Below are positions 1-10,290 of a stretch of DNA of 64,000 nucleotides, one piece after another. The position numbers and the translations under genes were made by a program. Below the pieces are notes generated by a model. That model worked only from the letters and a program-made list of their open reading frames with translations, made no database searches and was not told the DNA's origin. Position 1 is the first letter of the stretch, and every line of letters starts with the position of its first letter. The DNA comes from Ascidia mentula (Eukaryota; Chordata; Ascidiacea; Phlebobranchia; Ascidiidae), in assembly GCA_947561715.1 (NCBI GenBank), contig OX387202.1, positions 248,001 through 312,000 on the forward strand, in the 5' to 3' direction.

Positions 1-149
1 TACAGTACCGCAGTCAAGCTATGGTTCAAAGCCGCTACAAATTGGCAAGTCAGAAGAAGATTTAAAGAATCAGCAGTGGAGCTCTGACTTGTCAATATGT
101 GGCTTTGATGTATATGTGACAAAAATACATTAAAATACAATTAACATAC

Positions 150-912
150 CTCGTTGTACATAGTTAAAGCTGGCCATTCTTTTATTAATGTCATAAGAGA
201 AGGATTATTTTCCAAAACAAAGTTTTTGCGGACACAAAATGTTTCCTCCATTTTTTCTGCAATAAGTTTCTTATTGCGCAGCAAAGTTGTTTTTTTAAAT
301 TCATGCAGCAGGATCTAAAATAATCAAGTCAAAAATCAATCATAACAAAGCTTTAAAATGTTTAAATCCATACTTCTATTGCCTCGTCATACAAGTTTTC
401 GCCCCGTGTACGTACTTCATTTGATTGATGAGAAACCTTTCTTCGCTTTAAAGAAGGGTTGTTATATGCTCTTTTGATTTAGGGGTACCCATGACACTTC
501 CGCTGTTTTTTAGCATGCACATTTAGTCGGTCTGATATATTTTTGTACCAAAATGCCTGTGAAATGTAAATAAATAAGCATGGTTATTGAATTACTTGGT
601 AAGTTATACTTCACTCTAACCTTGCCATCTGTTGCACCTAGTCCAAGACGAGCTGATTTGTACTGCTCCAAGAAAGCATCTAAACGCCTCGTTCTTTAGA
701 TGTCGGCATGGTCTGCAAAATATATATATATAGCTTATAGCCTACCTTTTCCAAGTTAAATTTATCAAAGCTTTGGCAATTCTTTCACGTTTAAAGAAGT
801 ATATGTACAACTTACTCTCAATTTCAGCATTTATTTGAAGAACTTCCCCTTGTGGGACGTCTTCCAGAGTAGTCTTGACAAAATCAATTAAACCCTGGAT
901 GCTTAAATCCAT
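150..912 (-). pseudogene. SAMD3-like gene, four spliced exons with two in-frame stops
   Basis: Four minus-strand exons join with consistent phases and GT/AG borders: 912-816 (ATG at 912), 712-621, 556-374 and 314-150. The joined product opens with MDLSIQGLIDFVKTTLEDV, then has RRLDAFLEQYKSARLG, DGKAFWYKNISDRLNVHAKK, a basic linker, and a block with MEETFCVRK and PSLMTLIKEWPAL. The order of a short N-terminal helical region, a 'W/FWxKNxSDR' block and a 'WPAL' block is what I know from the SAMD3-like uncharacterised proteins that are numerous in fish and invertebrates; the assignment is by memory of the family, not by search. Two TAA codons lie in frame, one near 699-701 in exon 2 and one at 479-481 in exon 3, so this copy cannot give a full product as sequenced. 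A further exon may begin at 83 and run off the left edge (weak). The short ORFs in this region are not otherwise explained. Confidence 0.55.
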
Positions 913-1600
913 ACTAAGTCTTTTTCACTTTTTTTGATTAACTCACAAAATGACACACGAAACAGCTTACAACACTACCTGTAATTAAGAAAAAGGAGCG
1001 CCCAAACGTTCGGTAATCACGTTCGCACAGGTAGAGACAAAGAAGTTCAAAGAACTAAAACTGGGGAGGCAAGTTAGTTTGGCGCCCTTTTCAGCGAGCA
1101 GTCAGGCGTGACGCGCACATTGTTTGAACTTCAAAAAAATAATTTTGAAACACAAGAATTGTTTTAAAAAAGTTTTTGTACTTCACACGGTTGAAGGATT
1201 GTAAATTAGAATTTTTTTTATAGTTTTAATGGTAAATCTGTTTCGTCGAGCAGATTTCAATAAAATTCAGATAATTCAAGTGGTTTATTTTCACAAGATT
1301 GAGATTTATTATGAGCTCATTATGAGGATAATACACCATAGTAAGAGTATAATACAAATAAACTATTTTTAATTCTACCGCAGCATTACGTAATCAACCG
1401 GTGTCAAAAACATTTCGCAGCAGCGAGTGGTGCAAACAGTTCTAACGGCGTAAAGCGATTTGTAGCTATGCCGTATGAATGAAATTTTTGTCATTCTTTC
1501 TTTATAAGCTAGCTAGCCCTTAAACTGACATGTATGCAAACCATACCGACGATGTAAGGTTCAGACTTGTTTGCAAAATTGATAATGTATGGTAAAATAA
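913..1600. other. Upstream intergenic DNA, no gene seen
   Basis: This stretch lies upstream of the minus-strand SAMD3-like copy. It is AT-rich, has no long reading frame and no exon with convincing splice borders. A more GC-rich patch around 1040-1120 could be promoter DNA of the minus-strand gene, but no clear TATA box or initiator was identified. Confidence 0.4.
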
Positions 1601-1609
1601 AACAAAAAA

Positions 1610-1825
1610 AAATAACCCAATTTTTTTGGGTACAGTACAAGCATCACTTTACCCAAACACTTTTGGGTAAACAACAGTAAGCCCAATAATTTTGGGTATA
1701 ATTATTTAGGTAACTTTCCTTTGGGTATAAATCATAAGGAAAAGCAGCATTTTACCCAAAAACTTTGGGTATGTTAACATTGTACCCAAAGTTGCCTTTG
1801 TAATTTTACCCAAATTGGTTTACAG
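1610..1825. repeat. Cluster of inverted ACCCAAA/TTTGGGT words
   Basis: About ten copies of the word TACCCAAA or its complement TTTGGGTA occur in roughly 200 bp, in both orientations. Neighbouring pairs make short hairpins, for example TTTACCCAAA, three bases, then TTTTGGGTAAA near 1651-1674. The block ends next to the gypsy-bearing segment. It looks like a MITE-like or palindrome-rich repeat. No target duplication could be fixed. Confidence 0.6.
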
Positions 1826-1828
1826 TGT

Positions 1829-2195
1829 ATGATATGTCCTCATCGGTTTTGGCAAAGTGCTTGCCACAAAATCCGCAATGAAATCGTACACGCATATTTA
1901 TTGCCAGCTTTTAAGATATGCAATGATCTGCTACGTACCCTGGCTGCCTCCGTGGTGAGACACTTGGAACTTTCAAATGGATTCGCCCTGATGGATTCTG
2001 TTTGTCAATCATTGGATTTCACCTTTGTTTACCTAGATGACATACTGGTTGCGAGTTCCTCGTTAAACCGCACATATCTCAAACAACTTTTCAACGACTT
2101 GCAGTCTTGTCATTAACGTGAATAAATGCGTTTTCGGAAAAACGCAAATTGATTTTCTGGGACATCGACTTGATTGCAAAGGAAATTTGCGATTA
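1829..2195 (+). mobile_element. Ty3/gypsy reverse transcriptase fragment
   Basis: The frame contains MDSVCQSLDFTFVYLDDILV, which is the RT catalytic YxDD block (here Y-L-D-D) of Ty3/gypsy elements, followed in another frame by VNKCVFGKTQIDFLGHRLDC, the block just after the palm. The fragment is interrupted by a stop and a frame change near 2115 and ends abruptly around 2190, where the sequence switches to the repeated host segment. The same RT region occurs at 4290-4520. It is a dead relic with no protease, integrase or LTR of its own. Confidence 0.8.
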
Positions 2196-2199
2196 ATTA

Positions 2200-3344
2200 G
2201 CGCACATTTTGCTACAAATTTTCCAGCGCAAAAGGTTGTGTAATGCCGACCCTGATTGACAACACGCACGTGGTTAAAAGCAAAGTTTTCATGCCGGGTC
2301 AAATTTACTCGCAAAACGTGGTGACTTACTTTTCTTGATGTACTTTAAAACACACTTACCCCTCATCAATCGCTAAAGTACGCGTTGTAATTTCCCGTTC
2401 GCCCGATGCCCTGGGATGGGTTCAGATGAAAATAAACACGTTTTATCGATTGTGTTAAGGTCGCTGTAAAATTCACGATGTAAATACACGAACATATCGC
2501 GCGATCACTTTGTGTTCGTTTCAAAGATTTCAAATGACTGAAGTAAATCAAAGAACCGAGAACCTCAAGCGACCATGGTTTGAATATGAGGTTGGACGGC
2601 ATTGCACGAAATTGCCTGAATATAATCTTGTGTCGGTCGCAAGCGTGTTTAGAAAACCAGGCGGAGATGTGTGAGTTCTGTGATAAATGCAATGAAAACA
2701 TTCAAATACAGTTAATAAGGAAACTGTCTTACCCGAAGTCGCTCACGTTTAACGCATCCGCTAACGTGGTCCTGTTTCGCGTTATTGGCTTTGACAAGCC
2801 TAGATTAGTCATCGCGTCACTTTATCGCCCGGCAATGGATTCCATTTCCTCGCATGCAGGAAACATGTGACTTTGATTTGGTTCAAAGAAGTCCACATCG
2901 TAGCGAAGTGGGTCCCGAATCGTGTTGTCCGACGTCGAAGTCACGCTAAGTTAATGAAAAACTCGGGAGCTTTACCTCGTTGGGATTCGACTACTGATGT
3001 CGGTACCCGGTGTCGCACTGTCAGGCGTCAACGGGCAAACGCGAAATCGTTTTGCTGCGCCCACGCCCCCAATGTGTTACAAAGAGGAAACAGGAAAATC
3101 ACGATCAACTTACATCGCGCGCTTATGCGCTCAAGCGCGAACAAATTAAACGTACATCTTGCCACAGGTCTCGCAAACCGCACATCGGTTACACTCATTT
3201 GCATGTGATATGACATCATCGGTTTTGCCAAAATGCAAATTAATTATTGTTTGTTTGATTCGTGTTTTCAACTGATTGTTTTTTGATATCACTTATCTGT
3301 GTTGTTATTCACACTTTGTTTAACATTGATGTTTATTCATTCAG
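2200..3344. repeat. Segmental duplicate, copy A, upstream of an LRR exon
   Basis: From about 2207 the sequence matches 6890-7725 and 7745-8879 almost throughout, with scattered substitutions. The short reading frames on both strands here are repeated in the copies only because the DNA is; they show no recognisable protein domain. The segment ends in a polypyrimidine-like tract and CAG acceptor just before the LRR exon at 3345. I read it as intron or spacer DNA of a duplicated LRR gene. Confidence 0.7.
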
Positions 3345-3506
3345 ATGAAGATGCTCAAGCTCTGGGGCAACAATATAGAAGACCGTGGTGCGGTTTACGT
3401 GGCCGACTGCATCCATAACATTGAACAAGTGGATCTGACGAGATGCGGTCTGACAAGCGTTGGAGCCAAACATCTATGCGAGAAGATTAAACTGTTAAAG
3501 AAACCG
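3345..3506 (+). CDS. LRR exon (NLR / ribonuclease-inhibitor type), copy A
   Basis: A 162-nt exon is bounded by CAG acceptor (3342-3344) and GTAAGT donor (3507). It encodes 54 residues of leucine-rich repeat of the ribonuclease-inhibitor type: LWGNNIEDRGAVYVADCI, then NIEQVDLTRCGLTSVGAKHL. The pattern LxxLxLxxNxIxDxGAxxLAxxL is the one seen in NLR immune receptors. Its paralogue at 8880-9041 has the same length and splice borders. No NACHT domain or other exon of the same gene was found in the window, so it is an orphan exon in a segmental duplication. Whether it is still transcribed cannot be told. Confidence 0.7.
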
Positions 3507-4235
3507 GTAAGTATTTCATGTCTGAGTCGCAATAAAAAAGTAAAGCATCGAAATTAAAGCAACAAACTACGTCAGTTCAATGCTGACAGTATTCATGTCT
3601 CCATGTAACTCCTAACTGTAACATTTCCCCTTATACCGAGACTAATAATGGACATTATATGACTTCCAGGACACTTGATGTGATGTTTCTAAATTGAAAC
3701 CTGGAGTTTCGGTAAAAATGGTCGAAAAATGTTGTTGACAATTTGGCGCAGCAGTAACCACAATCGGCGACTTTAAGTTTGAAATTCTTGAGGGTGAAAT
3801 ATACATTAGTATTTTACAACATGTGAGACGTGATACCCACGTGGGTCGCTTTATGTATTTCCAGGGGTTACAATTGAGGGTGAATTTTTGCCCAAGATTT
3901 AATCAAAAAACTATAAAATAAACTGGTTTTATCAAAGACGGTTCTGCATACGAAACAGGAAAATCACGATCAACTCGCATCGCGCGCCATTGGGCTCCCC
4001 CGCAATGTCTCTCTCGGTGTCGTTTGATGTCGTGAAGTGAAATAAACCTAAATGCAATCATGGATGCAAAATATTATTCACTAAATCAAGCAGAACAAAT
4101 TAAACATCTTGCCACAATCCCCACAAACCGCACATCGGTTACATTTATTTTCATATGCTATGACCTCATCAGTTTCGGCAAAGTGCATGTTACAAAATCC
4201 GCAATGAAATCGTACACGCATGTTTATTGCTAGCT
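3507..4235. repeat. Downstream flank of LRR exon, copy A
   Basis: The stretch is non-coding. It matches 9042-9700 with small differences, so it belongs to the same duplicated block as the LRR exons at 3345 and 8880. From about 4160 it runs into the sequence that precedes the gypsy RT fragment. No independent gene is visible. Confidence 0.65.
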
Positions 4236-4590
4236 TTTAAGATATGCAATGATCTGCTACCTACCATGACAGCCTCCATCATGAGACACTTGGAACTTTC
4301 AAATGGATTCGCCCTTATGGATTCTGTTTGTCAATCATTGGATTTCACCTTTGTTCACCTAGATGACATACTGGTTGCGAGTTCCTCGTTAAAGGTTCAC
4401 CGCACACATCTCAAACAACTTTTCAAAGACTTGCAGCCTTGTCATTAACGCGAATAAATGCGTTTTCGGAAAAGCACAAATTGATTTTCTGGAACATTGA
4501 ATTGAATGCAAAGGTGCTCAGCCACTTCCTGACAAAGTTTTAGCCATTCAACGTTTTCCGCCCCCAAAGGGCCTACAAGAGTTTGCTGGT

Positions 4591-4887
4591 ATGATTAATT
4601 TTTATCATCGTTTCCCGCAACCACGGGCTCAAACGGCATTAACCATCGATGCGTCGGATATAGCTATTGGCGCGGTATTGGAGCAGCAAATCCATGGAAT
4701 TTGGAAGCCGTTGGCTTTCTTTAGCAAGCATCTGCGACCCGCAGAAACAAAGTACAGCACTTTTGAATGTGAGCTTTTGGCGTCATATTTTTCTGTTCGC
4801 CACTTTCGATATTTTCTTGAAGGTCGAAAGTTCACCGCGTACACTGATCACAAGCCTTTAACATTCGCACCGAATAAGCAGTCGTAA
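4591..4887 (+). pseudogene. Ty3/gypsy RNase H domain fragment
   Basis: The frame opens with the end of the RT connection (MINFYHRF) and then jumps to LTIDASDIAIGAVLEQ, with the first catalytic Asp of a retroelement RNase H. It continues with KPLAFFSKHLRPAETKYSTF, ECELLA (second acidic residue) and TAYTDHKPL (third acidic residue). The expected thumb segment between NFYHRF and the RNase H start is missing, so there is an internal deletion at about 4615. The frame ends in a stop at 4885-4887. Confidence 0.85.
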
Positions 4888-5103
4888 CCGCATTCTGCTC
4901 GACAGCAACGCCATAAACAAAATGTTGTTGCAGATGCATTGTCCCGGTCGTACATTGCCTCTGCAGGTCAAACATATATTGACCTTGATTACGCCCTCGC
5001 TGCTGCTCAACAAAGCCAATAAGTACAAGTATACCGCACAGCGCTTACCAAGTTAAAGCTTCAAGACATAAAGTTTGAACCCGGTTTAACGCTCTTATGT
5101 GAC

Positions 5104-5994
5104 ATGTCAACCGGTTCCCCTCGACCAATCATTCCACAACCATGGCAACGTCGTGTATTTGACGTGATTCACGGGTTGTCGCATCCTATTGTTCGAACCA
5201 CACAGAAGCTGGTATCAAGTAAATTTGTCTGGCATTGCATGAATAAGCAAGTTCTCACATGGGCTCAGCTGTGCTATGCTTGCCAGAAGGCAAAAGTTGG
5301 CAGACACACGCGTGCACCATTGAAGCATTATCCTACAGCTGAATGCCGTTTTCAACACATCAACGTTGACATTGTTGGGCCTCTTCCACAATGCCAAGGT
5401 AACAAAAACTTATTTACAATCGTTGATCGGTTTACTAGGTGACCTGTGGCTATACCTATGCCCGATGCTACCACAGAAACGTGCGCACGTGCTCTTGTTC
5501 ACCATTGGATAGCCCGATTTGGCGTTCCATCTCAAGTTACCTCCGATAGAGGTTCGCAATTTACATCGCATCTGTGGGCGACTGTTACCAACGTTATTGG
5601 TATTAAGCGCAACTGCACAACACCTTTAAGCCCTCAGGCAAATGGTCTTGTGGAACGTTTTCACTGGCACTTAATGAGTTCCTTAATGGCCAGACTCAAC
5701 TCTTCAAATTGGATAGATCAGGTGCCATGGGTGTACCCATGCCGAAAGATGATCTTCAATCCTCCAGCGATGAGCTGGTATATGGCGAACCGATCGCTGT
5801 ACCGGGTGATTGCATTCCGCACACCACCACTGCCGTTGAACCCTCGCAATTTGTTAAAACGCTTCGCAGTTCCGTTTCCCGTGTTCTACCTGTACCAATG
5901 TCCCGCCATCGAACTTATAGTACTTTTGTTCATGATTTGCTTTTTACTTGCGAGTATGCGTTTGTTCGGAAAGATGGATACTGTCCTCCTTTAA
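5104..5994 (+). pseudogene. Ty3/gypsy integrase (zinc finger and DDE core), interrupted
   Basis: The N-terminal H-H-C-C zinc finger is visible (HGLSHPIV ... CYACQKAKV). It is followed by the first catalytic Asp in HINVDIVGPLP, the second in VTSDRGSQFTS and the Glu in PQANGLVERFH, the D,D-35-E set of a retroviral-type integrase. A TGA at 5440-5442, right after VDRFTR, splits the core. After about 5700 the frame that matches the family moves to the next reading frame (5709-6197). It is therefore inactive as sequenced. Confidence 0.85.
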
Positions 5995-6197
5995 ATTCAC
6001 TATATCAGGGAGCTTTTCATGTTGTAAAGCGCAACGACAAATATTTTGTGTTAGATATTTCTGGAACTCGGCACACAGTCTCCATTGATCGCCTTAAGCC
6101 GGCCGTTATTAATGCAACACAGCCAGTTCTTACACCAAAGGCTAAAAAGAGAGGCCGACCTCCAAAAAGTGCAAAACCCGCTTCTGGGGGGAAGTAA
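5709..6197 (+). pseudogene. Ty3/gypsy integrase C-terminal region
   Basis: This frame carries the part of pol after the DDE core: DELVYGEPIAVPGD, FVRKDGYCPPL, GAFHVVKRNDKYFVLDISG and HTVSIDRLKPA, then a basic tail (KKRGRPPKSAK) with an AT-hook-like RGRPP. The 'YxGPFxVxxRxxKxFxL ... VSIDRLKPA' pattern is the usual end of gypsy integrases. It stops at 6195-6197, one base before the LTR. Confidence 0.8.
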
Positions 6198-6318
6198 TGT
6201 AGCGACATAATATGTTGTAAGGATGTACCGTCGCGGGTGATGTTAGTTTCAGTGCGTGTTGCCTTTTTCTTGCGATTCATTCGATTTACTGCGAATAAAG
6301 AGCATGAAGCACGCCACA
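6198..6318 (+). mobile_element. Short 3' LTR of the gypsy element
   Basis: The sequence starts TGTAGCG and ends CGCCACA, near-perfect TG...CA inverted ends, directly after the pol stop and a G-rich polypurine tract. An AATAAA lies at 6294-6299. Host-segment sequence (GGTTACACTC) resumes at 6319. At 121 bp it is short for an LTR, so the right boundary could be wrong. Confidence 0.55.
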
Positions 6319-6870
6319 GGTTACACTCATTTGCATGTGATATGACATCATCGGTTTTGGTAAAATACATTTTCCACTCACTCTTTTCCATTCTGCAAAT
6401 GTTTTCTTTGCAGAACTTTTAAAATTCATCGTTTTTCAACCCGGTGTCGAAGAACTGAAATCATCGGATTGTCAGCATTAACCTTGGGTCGAAATTTACA
6501 AATCAATTATTATATTTCCATTAAAATCAAACCACCAGCATGAAGATCTCTTGATAAAACATCGTCTCATTATCTTGAACAAATAATGCAACAAATCTGG
6601 AATGTGATTTTCTCCCAAACTTCTTTGTTTGTTCAAGCAGTAACACTGAAAATGACCTCAATTCTCCTCTACCCTTCTTAGTGAAACTGAAATTACGTCA
6701 GCATTCCAATTCGGACGTCTTTACTTTAAAGGAGAAGCAACAAAAAATCTCAACAAACTAAACACTGTCCTTAAACACGCGCTTTTGAGCAAAACATTTG
6801 CGTCGTTTTGGTTTCGTTTCCAATGCATTTTGCCTCATTTTTCCTTCTATTCTCGCAGCTCAAAGAAGCG
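6319..6870. repeat. Segment shared with 9680-10200 and 25060-25680
   Basis: This stretch is non-coding and begins with the GGTTACACTCATTTG host block. It recurs at about 9680-10200 and 25060-25680 with scattered differences and is part of the multi-copy LRR-flank segment. Short frames in it have no recognisable domain. Confidence 0.65.
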
Positions 6871-7725
6871 AATTTTCGAAAAAAATCTTTTTGCTACAAA
6901 TTTTCCAACGCCGAAAGGTTGTGTAATGTCGACCCTGATTGACAACACGCACGTGGTTAAACGCACAGTTTTCATGCCGGGTCAAATTTACTCGCAAAAC
7001 GTGGTGACTTACTTTTCTTGATGTACTTTAAAACACACTTACCCCTTATCAATCGCTAAAGTACGCGTTGTAATTTCCCGTTCGCCCGATGCCTTGGGAT
7101 GGGTTTCGATGAAAATAAACACGTTGTATCGATTGTGTTAAGGTCGCTGTAAAATTCACGGTGTAAATACACGAACGTATCGCGCGATCACCTTGTGTTC
7201 GTTTCAAAGCTTTCAAATGACTGAAGTAAATCAAAGAAACCGAGATCCTCAAGCGGCCATGGTTTGAATATGAGGTTGGACGGCATTGCACGAAATTGCC
7301 TGAATATAGTCTTGTGTCGGTAGCGATCGTGTTTCGCAAAGCAGGCGGGGATTTTGGACTTCTGCGATAAATGCAATGAAAACATTCACATACAGTTAAT
7401 AAGGAAACTGTCTTACCCGAGGTCGCTCACGCTTAACGGATCCGCTAATGTGGGTGTTTCGCGTTTTTGTCTTTGACAAGCCTAGATTAGTCATCGCGTC
7501 ACTTTATCGCCCGGCAATGAATTCCATTTCCTCGCATGCAGGAAACATGTGACTTTGATTCGGTTCAAAGAAGTCCACAACGTAGCGAAGTGAGTTCCGA
7601 ATCCTGTTGTCCGACGTCGAAGTCACGCTAAGTTAATGAAAAACTCGGGAGCTTTACCTCGTTGGGATTCGACTACTGATGTCGGTACCCGGTGTCGCAC
7701 TGTCAGGCGTCAACGGGCAAACGCG
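6871..7725. repeat. 855-bp tandem duplication, first unit
   Basis: Identical to 7726-8580 by eye except for one base (7270 T versus 8125 A). Both units are preceded by GCG, so the junction has short microhomology. The unit is the start of the segment that also occurs at 2207-3043. It contains no recognisable gene. Confidence 0.9.
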
Positions 7726-8580
7726 AATTTTCGAAAAAAATCTTTTTGCTACAAATTTTCCAACGCCGAAAGGTTGTGTAATGTCGACCCTGATTGACAA
7801 CACGCACGTGGTTAAACGCACAGTTTTCATGCCGGGTCAAATTTACTCGCAAAACGTGGTGACTTACTTTTCTTGATGTACTTTAAAACACACTTACCCC
7901 TTATCAATCGCTAAAGTACGCGTTGTAATTTCCCGTTCGCCCGATGCCTTGGGATGGGTTTCGATGAAAATAAACACGTTGTATCGATTGTGTTAAGGTC
8001 GCTGTAAAATTCACGGTGTAAATACACGAACGTATCGCGCGATCACCTTGTGTTCGTTTCAAAGCTTTCAAATGACTGAAGTAAATCAAAGAAACCGAGA
8101 TCCTCAAGCGGCCATGGTTTGAATAAGAGGTTGGACGGCATTGCACGAAATTGCCTGAATATAGTCTTGTGTCGGTAGCGATCGTGTTTCGCAAAGCAGG
8201 CGGGGATTTTGGACTTCTGCGATAAATGCAATGAAAACATTCACATACAGTTAATAAGGAAACTGTCTTACCCGAGGTCGCTCACGCTTAACGGATCCGC
8301 TAATGTGGGTGTTTCGCGTTTTTGTCTTTGACAAGCCTAGATTAGTCATCGCGTCACTTTATCGCCCGGCAATGAATTCCATTTCCTCGCATGCAGGAAA
8401 CATGTGACTTTGATTCGGTTCAAAGAAGTCCACAACGTAGCGAAGTGAGTTCCGAATCCTGTTGTCCGACGTCGAAGTCACGCTAAGTTAATGAAAAACT
8501 CGGGAGCTTTACCTCGTTGGGATTCGACTACTGATGTCGGTACCCGGTGTCGCACTGTCAGGCGTCAACGGGCAAACGCG
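7726..8580. repeat. 855-bp tandem duplication, second unit
   Basis: This is the second, almost identical unit, running straight on into the remainder of the segment (8581-8879) and the LRR exon at 8880. The near identity means a very recent event, or possibly an assembly artefact. Confidence 0.9.
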
Positions 8581-8879
8581 AAATCGTTTCGCTGCGCCCA
8601 CGCCCCCAATGTCTTACAAAGTGGAAACAAGAAAATCACGATCAACTTACATCGCGCGCTTATGCGCTCAAGCGCGAACAAATTAAACGTACATCTTGCC
8701 ACAGGTCTCGCAAACCGCACATCGGTTACACTCATTTGCATGTGATATGACATCATCGGTTTTGGCAAAATGCAAATTAATTATTGTTGGCTTGATTCGT
8801 GTTTTCAACTGATTTTTTTGATATCACTTATCTGTGTTGTTATTCACACTTTGTTTAACATTGATGTTATTTCATTCAG

Positions 8880-9041
8880 ATGAAACTACTTAACCTCTCC
8901 TACAACAATATAGAAGACCATGGTGCGGGTTACGTGGCCGACTGCATACACAACATTGAACATGTGGATCTGGATGGATGCGGCCTGACAAGCGTTGGTG
9001 CCAAACATCTATCCGAGAAGATTAAACTGTTGAAGAAACCG
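8880..9041 (+). CDS. LRR exon (NLR / ribonuclease-inhibitor type), copy B
   Basis: A 162-nt exon sits between CAG (8877-8879) and GTGAGT (9042). It encodes LLNLSYNNIEDHGAGYVADC and NIEHVDLDGCGLTSVGAKHL. This is closer to the LRR consensus than copy A: LNLSYNNIxDxGA against LWGNNIEDRGA. The exon is open, with intact splice sites, and could be functional within a larger NLR-type gene whose other exons are not visible apart from the possible terminal LRR exon at 13370. Confidence 0.72.
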
Positions 9042-10290
9042 GTGAGTGATTTCATGTCTTAGTCGGAATAAAAAGTAAAGCATCGAAATTAAAGCAACAA
9101 ACTACGTCAGTTCAATGCTGACAGTATTCATGTCTCCATGTAACTCCTAACTGTAGCATTTCCCCTTATACCGAGACTAATAATGGACATTATATGACTT
9201 CCAGGACACTTGATGTGATGTTTCTAAATTGAAACCTGGAGTTTCGGTAAAAATGGTCGATAAATGTTGTTGACAATTTGGCGCAGCAGTAACCACAATC
9301 GGCGACTTTAAGTTTGAAATTCTTAAGGGTGAAATTTACATTAGTATTTTACAACATGTGAGACGTGATACCCACGTGGGTCGCTTTATGTATTTTCAGG
9401 GATTACAATTGAGGGTAAATTTTTGCCCAAGATTCAATCCAAAAAATATAAAATAAACTGGTTTTAACAAAGACGGTTCTACATACGAAACAGGATAATC
9501 ACGATCTACTTACATCGCGCGCCACTGGGCTCCCCTGCAATGTCTCTCTCGGTGTCGTTTGATGTTGTGAAGTGAAATAAACCTAAAAGGAATCATGGAT
9601 GGAAAATATTATTCACTAAACCAAGCAGAACAAATTAAACGTACATCTTGCCACAATTCTAACAAACCAAACATCGCTTACATTCATTTGCATGTGATAT
9701 GACATCATCGGTTTTGGTAAAATACATTTTCCACTCTATCTTTTCCATTCTGCAAATGCTTTCTTTACAGAACTTTTTAAATTCATATTTTTTTCAACCC
9801 GGTGTCGAAGTACTGAAATCGTCGGATTGTCAGCATTAACCTTGGGTCGAAATTTACAAATCAATTATTATATTTCCATTAAAATCGAACCACCAGCATG
9901 AAGATCTGTTTATAACACATCGTCTCATTATCTTAATAGAATAATGCGACAAACCTGGAATGTGATTTTCTCGTAACCTTCTTTGTTTGTTTAAGCAGTA
10001 ACACTGAAAATGACCCCAATTCATGCTCAGCATTCTCCTCTACCCTTCTCACTGAAGCTGAAATTACGTCAGCATTCTAATTCGGACGTCTTTACTTTGA
10101 AGGAGAAGCAACAAAAAATCTCAACAAACTCAACACCGTCCTTAAACACGTGCTTTTCAGTAAAACTTTTGCGTCGTTTAGGTTTCGTTTTGCATTTTCT
10201 CTCTTTTTCTGCTATTCTCGCAGCTGTTATTCCTGATCACCCTGCACGTGTGTGTTTTTTCTGCTAATCCTGATTGACAACACACACGTG
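9042..10290. repeat. Downstream flank of LRR exon, copy B
   Basis: Non-coding. The first 650 bp match 3507-4150, and the remainder matches 6336-6870 and 25070-25680. It ends at the hAT insertion. The 8 bp before the insertion (10283-10290, CACACGTG) are its target duplication. Confidence 0.65.

Larger units (their letters stand above)
4240..6318 (+). mobile_element. Degenerate Ty3/gypsy element: RT, RNase H, integrase, 3' LTR
   Basis: The order RT palm (about 4290-4520), RNase H (about 4620-4890), integrase zinc finger and core (about 5104-5700), integrase C-terminal region (5709-6197) and a 3' LTR is that of a Ty3/gypsy pol gene. There is no gag, protease or 5' LTR. Stops or frame changes break it near 4448, 4620, 4887, 5020, 5443 and 5700. 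A segment between the RT block (NFYHRF) and RNase H is deleted. The polypurine-rich CTGGGGGGAAG just before 6198 fits a plus-strand primer site. Confidence 0.85.

Noticed and set aside
715-735. Microsatellite TATATATA as a notable feature
   Set aside because: It is very short and lies in an intron of the SAMD3-like copy; no significance.
2063-3231. Several short frames repeated at 7049-8240 and 8491-8768
   Set aside because: They recur only because the DNA segment is duplicated; they overlap on both strands and show no protein family features.
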